Part shown: positions 37,583 through 45,567 of the stretch, one piece after another
Layout of the letters: each line of letters begins with the position of its first letter
Numbering within the stretch: position 1 is the stretch's first letter
DNA from: Nitrosomonas sp.
GTDB taxonomy: Bacteria; Pseudomonadota; Gammaproteobacteria; Burkholderiales; Nitrosomonadaceae
NCBI GenBank assembly: GCA_016708955.1
Contig: JADJES010000003.1
Coordinates: 1-64,000, forward strand
Length of the DNA stretch: 64,000 nt
Reading direction: 5' to 3'
Position numbers and translations under genes: made by a program
Notes under the pieces: model-generated
What the model was told of the DNA's origin: nothing
The model's input: only the letters and a program-made list of their open reading frames with translations
Database searches by the model: none

Positions 37583-37954
37583 ATGGCAAATTTTACTGAA
37601 GATCAATTGATGCAACTTAAAACTGCATTGCACAAACGCTATTTGGACTTGCAGGAAGATATTCGCAGCGAGTTGGCGCATACCAAAGATATTCGTGATT
37701 TTGATCTGGCGGAGTATTTAAACAATATTCCCGATGACGTCGATACGGCGTTGGTTGACCGGCAGATTAACGAAATGCGTGAATTGGAAATGTCCCTCAA
37801 GTATTTGAGTGAGCTGGAATTCGGCGATTGTATTGATTGCGGCAATGCAATCGGGTTTGAGCGGTTGCTGGCGTATCCTTCTGCGCAACGTTGCATTGAG
37901 TGCCAGAGCCGATATGAAAAGGCTTTTCCGCAAGAATCCAATCCTTCGTTATAG
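37583..37954 (+). CDS. DksA/TraR-type zinc-finger protein
   Basis: A 123-residue protein with N-terminal coiled coil and a C4 zinc finger, CIDCGNAIGFERLLAYPSAQ then RCIEC. Proteins of this kind bind the RNA polymerase secondary channel. The acidic pair at the coiled-coil tip is seen in the NIPDDVDTA region. Shorter than classical DksA (~150), so closer to DksA-like or TraR proteins. Effect on transcription inferred. Confidence 0.85.
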   Translation: MANFTEDQLMQLKTALHKRYLDLQEDIRSELAHTKDIRDFDLAEYLNNIPDDVDTALVDRQINEMRELEMSLKYLSELEFGDCIDCGNAIGFERLLAYPSAQRCIECQSRYEKAFPQESNPSL

Positions 37955-37973
37955 AAACGGTTATTTCCCAAGT

Positions 37974-38525
37974 TTATGCATTGACTTTGAGCAAAATCAG
38001 GATAGCACCACCACCGCCGTCTTCTGGTTTTGCTTGGCAGAATGCCAGTACATCAGCACGTTGCATCAACCAATTTCCGACTCGGATTTTTAAAACCGGC
38101 TCGCGGTTTTTTGAACTTAATCCTTTGCCATGGATGACACGGACGCAGCGATATTTTTCTTGTACACTGGCATCCAGAAAAGCGCTTAGCTCCTGCCTGG
38201 CTTCGTCACGCGTGAAACCGTGTAAATCCAGATTATCCTGGATTCCCCAGTAACCACGCCGTAAGCGCCGTAATGTTTGGTGTGGCATGCCCGGCCGCAG
38301 ATAAGACCATTCATCTCCCGCCTCAATTTCCATGGCGATATGATCTGAAAGAGCATCTTCTGCTGTAGCCTGTTCTTGATTATTCTTTTTCCGGGGAATC
38401 GGCGGGACTTTTGAACTGCTAAGCGTTACTTTATCTGAAGCGGGTAATGGCGCAACATCACGCATTGCGGCATTAAACAACGCTATTTCGTCATCATCAT
38501 CATGGGCAGAATCTTTTTTAGTCAT
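37974..38525 (-). CDS. Smr-domain protein
   Basis: 183 residues with an unstructured N-terminus and a C-terminal Smr domain: LDLHGFTRDEARQELSAFL and VRVIHGKGLSSKNREPVLK, the LDxH and HGxG motifs of MutS2-type nicking endonucleases. In E. coli the homologues (YfcN/SmrB, SmrA) act on nucleic acids; SmrB cuts mRNA at collided ribosomes. Which of these roles applies is unknown. Its end is 19 bp from the convergent DksA-like gene. Confidence 0.85.
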   Translation of the reverse strand: MTKKDSAHDDDDEIALFNAAMRDVAPLPASDKVTLSSSKVPPIPRKKNNQEQATAEDALSDHIAMEIEAGDEWSYLRPGMPHQTLRRLRRGYWGIQDNLDLHGFTRDEARQELSAFLDASVQEKYRCVRVIHGKGLSSKNREPVLKIRVGNWLMQRADVLAFCQAKPEDGGGGAILILLKVNA

Positions 38526-38572
38526 CCTATCCTATCGTTGACTCGCAGTAGCCAAATCTCCGATTCATACAA

Positions 38573-39523
38573 TTATTTCAGATTATCAAGATATTTTTCC
38601 GCATCCAATGCCGCCATACAGCCACTGGCAGCGCTGGTTACAGCCTGGCGATAGATGTGATCCTGCACATCGCCCGCGGCAAATACACCAGGGATGCTGG
38701 TCGCCGTCGCATTACCCTGACCGCCGCTGCGCGTAACAATATAGCCATTTTCCATTTGCAATTGTCCGGTAAAAATATCGGTATTGGGTTTATGGCCGAT
38801 GGCGATAAAAACACCCTGCAAATCGATCGTTTGAGTGGAATCATCCTTTGTGCTTTTAATGCGCATGCCGGTAACCCCGGATTGATCGCCCAGCACTTCA
38901 TCGAGCACGTGATTCAACGCCAATTTAATATTGCCGGTGCGGGTTTTTTCCATCAATTTATCAATCAGAATTTTTTCCGAGCGGAACTGTTCGCGCCGGT
39001 GAACTACCGTCACACTGCGTGCGATATTGGCCAGATAGAGCGCTTCTTCCACAGCGGTATTGCCGCCGCCAATCACGGCGACATCCTGTCCTTTATAAAA
39101 GAAGCCGTCGCAGGTCGCGCAACCGGAAACGCCTCGCCCCATAAATGCTTCTTCTGAAGGTAAGCCGAGATATTGCGCGGATGCGCCGGTGGCGATGATA
39201 AGCGCATCACAGGTATAGGTTCCCTGATCGCCGATTAATGTAATCGGCTTTTCAGTCAGTTTTGCGGTATGAATATGATCGAAAATGATTTCGGTATGAA
39301 AACGTTCGGCATGCTTCTGGAACCGCTCCATTAATTCCGGACCTTGCACGCCCATCGCATCCGCTGGCCAGTTGTCCACATCGGTCGTTGTCATCAATTG
39401 CCCGCCCTGAGCCAGCCCGGTGATCACGACCGGATTCAGATTGGCGCGCGCGGCATAGACCGCAGCGGTATAGCCAGCCGGGCCGGAGCCCAGAATAAGC
39501 AATGCACTGTGTTTGGTTGTCAT
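38573..39523 (-). CDS. trxB: thioredoxin reductase
   Basis: A 316-residue FAD/NADPH thioredoxin reductase. FAD motif LILGSGPAGYTAAVYAARAN, redox-active CATCDGFFYKG (CxxC near residue 137), NADPH motif VAVIGGGNTAVEEALYLA, and C-terminal GVFAAGDVQDHIYRQAVT. It feeds thioredoxin, and hence CysH and the peroxiredoxins encoded nearby. Standard length, no defects. Confidence 0.95.
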   Translation of the reverse strand: MTTKHSALLILGSGPAGYTAAVYAARANLNPVVITGLAQGGQLMTTTDVDNWPADAMGVQGPELMERFQKHAERFHTEIIFDHIHTAKLTEKPITLIGDQGTYTCDALIIATGASAQYLGLPSEEAFMGRGVSGCATCDGFFYKGQDVAVIGGGNTAVEEALYLANIARSVTVVHRREQFRSEKILIDKLMEKTRTGNIKLALNHVLDEVLGDQSGVTGMRIKSTKDDSTQTIDLQGVFIAIGHKPNTDIFTGQLQMENGYIVTRSGGQGNATATSIPGVFAAGDVQDHIYRQAVTSAASGCMAALDAEKYLDNLK

Positions 39524-39843
39524 AATTTATTTACGAAGTAAATCGAGAACGATATTGTACTCGTAAATAATTAAATTTCCTTGCTGCCCGATCTGCCTGG
39601 CAGTCATGGCGGATTGTTCCGCTGCGGATTTATGGTTCAGCAATAAATCTGTTTTGTTATGTTTCTCATCGGGAAAATACATTTGTGTCGTCAGTGCGCG
39701 ATAACCCGGTTTTGAGATTTTTAAATGGATATGCGGCGGCCTAATCCAAGTTCCGCTGGCTGGATAAGCGCCGGGGATCACGGTTTTAAAGCGGAAGAAA
39801 CCATTCTCGTCACTGTCGATGATCGCCCAACCTTGAAAGTTCG

Positions 39844-41192
39844 GGTTCATCCGGCAAGTGCGTACTTTTGGGTTTAACCGACAAGGACATAATTGGTTTC
39901 ATGCAGCGCCATAATTTTGAGTTTAAAGAACTCGACATCTCTGAAACCATAGGCCATTTTGTGCAAAGTTTTATCTTGTTGTTGGTACCTTCCAACGGCC
40001 CGGTTGATAAACCATTAAAATCGAAATAAGCCAGGATACCTGAGCGGTGTGCTGCAATAGTTTTAGAGAATTGCTTGAGCATGTTGACATCCGAAGCAGC
40101 GGCTTTTTTTTACCCATTCATCCAATGCATTTTGAGCTGAGAGTTTATCCGGTTGATGCCAGATATTGCGTAACTCTTCTTTCATGTAATAGGCCGTTGC
40201 CAAGGGCTCATTGAGCTTTAATGCTTCGTCCAGACGTTGACGTTCATTGCGCTTGTCATCCAGGTTGTCAGGGTTCTTCAGCAACAGCCGCGAATGCCCT
40301 TCAAAACGGGTTTTCAACCCATTTTCTGCTTCTCGTTGCAGATCACGACGCAGTTTTGTCAACTTTTCGTTGAACAGCTTAATAATATGGAAGTGATCGA
40401 ACACTAGCGTTGCATCTGGGATATTAGCCCGCACCGCACTGATGCATGCTGGCCCCATGTCGGTCGCAAACCGCTTCAATCCGTGCACCGATCGTTTCAA
40501 ACGCTTCCAAAACGGAATCAGTGCATCGGCACCTTTCCCATTGCCAACAAAAATCACTGCCCCACGTTGAAGATCCAGAACTATCGTTAAATAACCCAGC
40601 TTCTTGCCTTGGTATATTTCATCCAGCGCAATGCGTTTTATCTTGGCCAATTTCGGCAACCGATAACGTTTATTCAGATTGTCCTTCTGTATTCCCTTAA
40701 CCAGATCCCAGCTCACTCCAAGATGGCGTGCTACTGCCTGGATGGTCATGTGCCTAGAGAGATCCAAAACCAATCTTTCGAAAGAACGTGTATAGCGCTT
40801 GTGCTCATCAGCAAACTGTATCTTTACCTGACGAACTGCTTGGCATCGGGTGCATTCTACCCGCTGAACTGGAAGGTCGATATAGACTGCTTTTTGACCT
40901 ACCGGTACTGTCCTGAAGCGTCCAACCAACTTTCCCCGGCAATGTATCTGCGGCTTTTACATACCGGACGTCTCAATCGCCAATGATCCGCTTGTATTGC
41001 AACAACTATGACACCCGCAATAAAACAAGTGCTTTGATAAAAATAACCAACTATACCAAAGGCGTGATACAGCAAACTGGTCGACATGTTGAAAAAACCT
41101 CTTCGTTGAAAATCAGAGATAATTTCAACCTTTAATTCACTTTATTTCAACATGCATTTCTGACTAACAAGTACGCACTTGCCGGATGAACC
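39844..41192. mobile_element. ISL3-family element, copy 1
   Basis: A 1349-bp element. Both ends begin GGTTCATCCGGCAAGTGCG when read inward. The 8-bp duplication AAAGTTCG (39836-39843 and 41193-41200) is typical of ISL3. It lies within the dioxygenase gene. A second copy is at 55424-56781. Confidence 0.95.
39874..41087 (-). pseudogene. ISL3 transposase, copy 1, frameshifted
   Basis: The start is ATG 41087 (MSTSLLYHAFGIVGY). An N-terminal zinc-ribbon-like part (PVCKS...) and a DDE transposase domain (IALDEIYQGKKLGYLTIVLD; FDHFHIIKLFNEKLTKLR) follow. Compared with copy 2, it has an indel near 40940, an extra T in the run at 40104-40111, and a missing A near the C-terminus (about 39990). It should be inactive. 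Confidence 0.85.
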
Positions 41193-41637
41193 AAAGTTCG
41201 TATCCGGCTTAGCGGGGTTTGGGTCACGCGGATGACGGTAACGGCCGTTGGCATCGGCCTGCCAAATGTCTAATACCGCATTTGCAACCGGATGTCCGGT
41301 GATGTCCTGAACTTGTCCGCTGACAATAATGTGTTGACCTTGCGCAACACCCCTATGTCCCTCAATTTGCGTTAAATCGGCATCTTTATCATTTTGATCT
41401 TTTACCGGATAGAACGGCCCTTCTGTTTCATTGGGCGTAGGCATCAGCGCTAATACTTTCCCAAAACTACTGCGGCTACCCAGAGCGCTGGCTATGCCGC
41501 CTAACAGACTTAATTGGATCAATTTTCTTCTGGAAATTATTTTCATGGAGTTTTTAGTGCGATTAATTCATAACTATTAATTACTTAATGAGCAGTATGC
41601 TCAGATTGTTCAGAATCAACAATGGATCCCGAATTTT

Positions 41638-41665
41638 CTAAGTCATCAATTTTTTGATGACTTAG
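41638..41665. promoter_or_regulatory. perfect 12-bp hairpin
   Basis: CTAAGTCATCAA and TTGATGACTTAG flank a TTTT loop. It is perfectly symmetric, so works on both strands. It is 90 bp upstream of the disrupted dioxygenase gene; it may be a terminator for an earlier neighbour or an operator. Confidence 0.45.
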
Positions 41666-42329
41666 CTTGATGTTCGTTCAGAATAATTAATCCAAATGTG
41701 CTATGTGTTCCGTAATCCCGGTTTCTTTAAGCATCCCTCAATGGGAATGTGCTGCGAAAAAGGATTTTAAAGATTTGGCGGAGAAAATTGCCGCTCAAAT
41801 TGGAATGCCACTTTGAAAATGGATGGTATATCCGTGAATCTTTTGCTCGTGTGGTAAGGATCATGTTGTTTTGCAGAGTTCCAAGTGAAAGTGTAGCTCT
41901 GTCAGTAAATATTCGGATTTATTGAGCGCATTTTTCTCTTCTTGCTCTTTGGCATAACATTTTATAGCGCAGCAATTAATCACTAGTGGGGTAACGGATC
42001 GCAATCCAATATCGGCAACGCACACACCGCAAGGTCACAAAACAAAAAATCATGCTTGTCTCATCGGATATATTCTCAATTCCCGGCCTGTCCCCGTGCT
42101 TTCCCTGAATAGTGTTGCCCCTATATTTGATAGCGCAGCTCAGGTTGGCGACGGTCAAATAAAGTAGTGTTCTTGAGAAATTTCCGCTGGAAATCTCACT
42201 GTCGAGTGGAGTATCTAATTTTCCGGTCGCCGCCTAATGATAGTATTTTGCACATCACGGGAGGGGGGAAGTAACTGTCCTTTCAACTTGCGATTCCCCG
42301 TGGTTTTGCCGCAGAGGGGGCGGAGTAAA

Positions 42330-42354
42330 TTAACTAATGGTTTCCCTTAGTTAA
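42330..42354. promoter_or_regulatory. 8-bp inverted repeat
   Basis: TTAACTAA and TTAGTTAA are separated by nine bases (TGGTTTCCC). It lies about 110 bp upstream of the small peptide gene at 42439. Confidence 0.3.
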
Positions 42355-42375
42355 AAATCAGGGTTTCCCCAATAT

Positions 42376-42396
42376 ACGTTCACACATTGTGAACGT
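42376..42396. promoter_or_regulatory. perfect 9-bp palindrome upstream of a small peptide gene
   Basis: ACGTTCACA-CAT-TGTGAACGT, about 43 bp before the 42439 ATG. Strong symmetry with a three-base centre suggests a dimeric regulator. The half-sites TTCACA/TGTGAA are those of CRP/FNR but in inverted order. Confidence 0.45.
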
Positions 42397-42438
42397 TAAG
42401 CTTGAAAAATCTCAACCTTCTTTATAAGGGAGCTTATC

Positions 42439-42522
42439 ATGGACACACTGAAAGTAACCGCGATCATTTCATTATTGGCACTTTACTTTTTTATAGCCTA
42501 TCACGTGCTTCTTGTGCAGTGA
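42439..42522 (+). CDS. 27-residue single-helix membrane peptide
   Basis: MDTLKVTAIISLLALYFF, then IAYHVLLVQ and TGA. AAGGGAG stands seven bases before the ATG, an excellent ribosome site. One membrane helix fills nearly the whole peptide. Size and look are like regulatory or assembly peptides of respiratory complexes, or type I toxin peptides. No antisense RNA can be judged from sequence alone. The palindrome at 42376 may control it. Confidence 0.5.
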   Translation: MDTLKVTAIISLLALYFFIAYHVLLVQ

Positions 42523-42762
42523 TTTTTGCTCAGTGGGCACAACGGGGTACAGAATCACGAATATAGATTGCAAAATAAAAATTCATGCAATCCATCGAAA
42601 ATATTTTCAATTCTAGACCTGTCCTCATTTTCCCTTGTGCCTCCATTTTTCCTTGCGAATATAAGTCCATTCCCTGGTTTCAACTTCTCTTTTTCCTCGG
42701 GGATTTTTGATAAAAACATCAAAACCGGGCTCGATGCCCAATTCCAGGTCTTCGGGCTATGA

Positions 42763-42855
42763 CTTGAGCGTTTATTGCAAGCAGCAAAGGGTGGTAAAGT
42801 TGTATCGCAGCAAGAGTTGGATAAGCATTATTTGGATAAAGTAATCCAGGGCTAA
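42763..42855 (+). pseudogene. C-terminal gene tail, unidentified
   Basis: An open frame with no start: LERLLQAAKGGKVVSQQELD, then KHYLDKVIQG and TAA. Looks like real coding sequence cut from its beginning. Too short to name. Confidence 0.3.
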
Positions 42856-42998
42856 TCCGAATCTAAGTGATTGCTACAGCTATCCATTAGTATACAGCGC
42901 CTTGCGTTTTGAATCTGAGCATGGCTAACAGGCGCTAGATTCAAAACCTTTTCTTGATTACTGATAAGTTTTCTGTATTACTTTTGCTATTGTTCCTA

Positions 42999-44069
42999 TC
43001 ATTGATTCTGTGCTTGTGCTTGTGCTTGTGCTTGTGGTTGTTCCTGCGCTTTTTCCATTTCCTGCTTTGTAATGGTTATATTTTTATTAAAGATAGCCTG
43101 CGCATGCGCAACTTTAACGATATCTTTTTTAAGAATCTTCTCGCTGTCGATAAATTTAACACTGATACTATGCTCTCCGACCAATACATTACTCAATGTA
43201 TAAAGCCCTTGATCAACGATAGAATGGGCTTGATGCGGTAATTCGGTCAGGAACACTTCCATTTTCTTGCGATCCTTTTCCACATTCTTGCGATCGTCTT
43301 CGTCTTTGAATAAGACGATACCGGCAATCGCGCCATATTGTGGTCCAGTAGAAGTTTCCGGTGTAATTTTATTTGCGACGGATCGCACCATAAGCAGGAT
43401 TGTTTCTGATGCAAATCCTGCGGTAAATGCTAAAACGACAGCATTGGTGGTATTGCTGGGTTCAATCAGATAGTACGCAAGAATTGCAAGGAAAGGTGCT
43501 GAAATAAATTGCACCATTTGAAATATCAAATGCTCACGAAATTCGTATTGCGATAATCTAGGCTGCTTCGCGGTGGCGATATGCTCCGAACCGGCCTGCT
43601 TTTGAAGCTCTGGAAGCCGTCTGGTCAAGCTGATACTGCCTCCCATCAAAGCCATAATAATGAAATAGAGTGGAATGAGTAATCCGTCTTTTACCTCGCA
43701 GGTAATCGACTTTCCGTATTCGGCATTGTTACTTTCTTGATTACATTGCTTGATATATCCACCGATGTTGATAACCCATGCATAACCAACACCCTCTGAT
43801 GAAGTTTGTTGAGTTTGATTCTTTGTGTCATTTTCTTTTTGTGAGGCTGTTTGAGATTGATCTTTCTTGTCACTTTCTAATTTTGTAGCTGCCTTGTTCT
43901 GAGCATTTTTGTCACCTTCTGCTGCCGGTGAGGTTTCTTGAGACTTGTCCTGATCCTTCTCGCTATCTTTAGGCCTGGCAACGTAAATTCTCTGTTTTGC
44001 TATCCAGCGAACAACCAATGAATACAGCAATCGGACGCTCTCGCAGTGTGTTGAGATAGGGCCTCTCAT
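42999..44069 (-). pseudogene. membrane protein, C-terminal part after a frameshift
   Basis: This continues the protein begun at 44589; the real junction is near 43980, where the first frame ends NLRCQA and this frame reads KDSEKDQDKS. Total length 44589-42999 is one more than a multiple of three, as expected of a one-base insertion. A Gln/Lys/Asp-rich linker precedes membrane segments around LIPLYFIIMALMGGSISL and FISAPFLAILAYYLI, then a soluble part (PHQAHSIVDQGLYTLSNVLV, a possible Ig-like or beta domain). It ends in a Gln-Ala repeat. Family unknown. Confidence 0.55.
43011..43040. repeat. hexamer microsatellite
   Basis: Four perfect TGCTTG units and a fifth variant unit (TGGTTG). On the coding (minus) strand it encodes the QAQAQAQAQ tail of the membrane protein. 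Six-base units keep the frame, so copy changes alter tail length, not reading. Confidence 0.9.
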
Positions 44070-44589
44070 CAGGCTTGATCTTCTTTTGAGCAGGTTCGTT
44101 CAGAGCCGTTTCACCAGATTTAGCCTGCATTTTTTCATTAGACCCAGGTTTTGGATTAATATCAGTTGTAGCCTTCTTCTGCTCGCCAGATTCGCTCTGA
44201 GTCTTTTCAGTAGAATTGAAAAGAGGATTAATGAATGGATAGAAGGTTAATAAAAGTGACAACAACATAAAGCTATAAGCAAATTTCATCCATTTATTTC
44301 GTTGTTCGGATCTGGTTTTTTCTAATTGCTCTCTTTCAGCTTTATCTGCTTCAATTGGAACCGGGCTGATCGGATCGGTATAGATTTGAACGAAAATGAT
44401 GCACATAAAGATAACAACGGGAAGTATCGGAATGCCACTTCCTGGGGAAAAACTATCATGAACCCACCATAAGTTAATAATATGAGCAGCAATCCATAAC
44501 CAGTTAGCTTTTGCCCATTCTCGAATTGATGTCCAACTATCAGATGAAATCAGACCCTCAGAATTTGTATCTTGATTATTTGTGCTCAT
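43969..44589 (-). CDS. membrane protein, N-terminal part
   Basis: 206 residues with three membrane segments (about 30-42 LWIAAHIINLWW, 52-70 IPILPVVIFMCIIFVQIY, 103-122 FAYSFMLLSLLLTFYPFI) and a charged, low-complexity C-terminal linker. It stops shortly after a cysteine-containing stretch, and the next frame carries on with a similar linker, so this and 42999-44069 are probably one ~529-residue protein broken by a frameshift. No family recognised. An unknown gene ends 28 bp upstream on the same strand. Confidence 0.55.
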   Translation of the reverse strand: MSTNNQDTNSEGLISSDSWTSIREWAKANWLWIAAHIINLWWVHDSFSPGSGIPILPVVIFMCIIFVQIYTDPISPVPIEADKAEREQLEKTRSEQRNKWMKFAYSFMLLSLLLTFYPFINPLFNSTEKTQSESGEQKKATTDINPKPGSNEKMQAKSGETALNEPAQKKIKPDERPYLNTLRERPIAVFIGCSLDSKTENLRCQA

Positions 44590-44617
44590 CGTATTTACCC
44601 TTTTTCACTTTTTGATA

Positions 44618-44920
44618 TTAAGAAAAAGAAATTTTAGTGGTTGCTGAACAGTTGACCTTCTTACATTCACAATAGATTAACGTCAATGCTGATATATCAC
44701 AATGGTTAATATTGTTCTCTGGATTAATAAAGAAACCGATCTGTTTCGTGTGAGTGATAAAATTTTTAGCTATGTCTACACTTCGATAATAGTTGCTAAT
44801 CGACATAGAATATCCGTGATTTGGCATTATCCGGGTAGATGTGGCAGACCAAGTGTTGATTGAGCTGCAGAGAGCATGAATTAGAGGATCTGGATTAACT
44901 GCACATAAACAGCTTGGCAT
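44618..44920 (-). CDS. unknown small protein
   Basis: 100 residues, cysteine-rich for its size (CLC, ALC, HCD, CECKKVNC), with an N-terminal MPSCLCAVNPDPLIHALCSS. No family recognised. It lies upstream of the broken membrane protein gene on the same strand with a 28-bp gap. No strong ribosome site; the start could lie further in. Real but uncertain. Confidence 0.4.
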   Translation of the reverse strand: MPSCLCAVNPDPLIHALCSSINTWSATSTRIMPNHGYSMSISNYYRSVDIAKNFITHTKQIGFFINPENNINHCDISALTLIYCECKKVNCSATTKISFS

Positions 44921-44973
44921 AGCAGCTAGAATTGTGGTGTACTCGGGTTTTCTACTAAATTTCTAAATTCAAT

Positions 44974-45540
44974 ATGCGAACAATTAGTCAAGTTGTAGAT
45001 GACGGTGTTGCCACTCCTGAAATCGAAGAAACTTTTGGCAAAATTAAGGATGCATTGAATGCGCCTTTTACACCGAATTTCTTCAAGGTATGGGCAGTTT
45101 CACATGAGTCACTCAAAGGTATCTGGCCGGTAATGAACCATATACTGACGAGTGGGCGGGTTGGACGGGGGTTGAAAGAAATGATCTTTGTTGCAATTTC
45201 ATCCTTGAAAGAATGTCATTATTGCGAAGCCGCACACTATGCTTTTTGTTTAAATATTGGAATACCCAAGGAACAGATAGAAAGTCTGATTCAGAATCAT
45301 GGAATCGAATCAGGTGATCCCAAAGAGAAGGCTGCCATTGATTTTGCTGTCAGACTTGCAAAGAATTCACATGCTTCCAGCGAACAAGATTTTCAGGAAC
45401 TCAGGTGATTAGGGTTCGATGATGAAGAAATTATGGAGATTATTGCCATGTCCGGGATGGCAGTGTTCTACAATCATTTGGCGAATGCAACCAAGATAAA
45501 TATCGATTCGGGATTTACCAAAATACTTGCAGGTAAATAA
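44974..45540 (+). pseudogene. AhpD-like carboxymuconolactone decarboxylase family, in-frame stop
   Basis: A 189-codon frame split by one TGA at 45406-45408. The N-terminal part has the AhpD-type redox motif KECHYCEAAHYAF (CxxC, then H). After the TGA the same frame reads LGFDDEEIMEIIAMSGMAVF and on to TAA 45540, the usual family C-terminus. A single substitution would explain it. The alternative, TGA read as selenocysteine, is unlikely because the stop is not at the active site. Confidence 0.85.
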
Positions 45541-45567
45541 TTGATATCTTAGCAACCGTCACTCGTC

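Larger units (their letters stand above)
39527..41546 (-). pseudogene. intradiol ring-cleavage dioxygenase gene interrupted by ISL3
   Basis: The gene lies in two parts. The N-terminal part begins at 41546 with a Tat-like signal (ISRRKLIQLSLLGGIASALG), then ETEGPFYP and GHPVANAVLDIWQADANGRY. The C-terminal part (39850-39527) has GWAIIDSDENGFFRFKT, then the iron ligands in PPHIHLKISKPGY. Removing ISL3 copy 1 and one copy of its 8-bp duplication rejoins the frame as KPDTNFQGWA. The intact protein would be an exported non-heme iron dioxygenase of the protocatechuate/catechol type. The insertion inactivates it. Confidence 0.9.
41547..42998. other. 1.45-kb gene-poor stretch
   Basis: No full-length gene found. 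It holds the palindromes at 41638, 42330 and 42376, a 27-residue membrane peptide gene at 42439, and gene tails without clear starts. One is a 37-codon frame at 41703-41816 (MCSVIPVSLSIPQ...KDFKDLAEKIAAQIGMPL), which may be the end of a lost gene. A 78-codon frame at 42526-42762 is low-complexity Phe/Ser and unconvincing. Confidence 0.5.

Noticed and set aside
42526..42762. 78-codon open frame as a gene
   Set aside because: Phe/Ser/Pro-rich, no ribosome site, and no domain-like pattern.
43011..43040. Short tandem repeat as a CRISPR array
   Set aside because: Six-base units without spacers inside a coding frame; a microsatellite. No CRISPR array seen anywhere in the window.
45406..45408. TGA as a selenocysteine codon in the AhpD-like gene
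   Set aside because: It is not at the CxxC active site, and no SECIS-like hairpin is evident right after it. A nonsense change is simpler.
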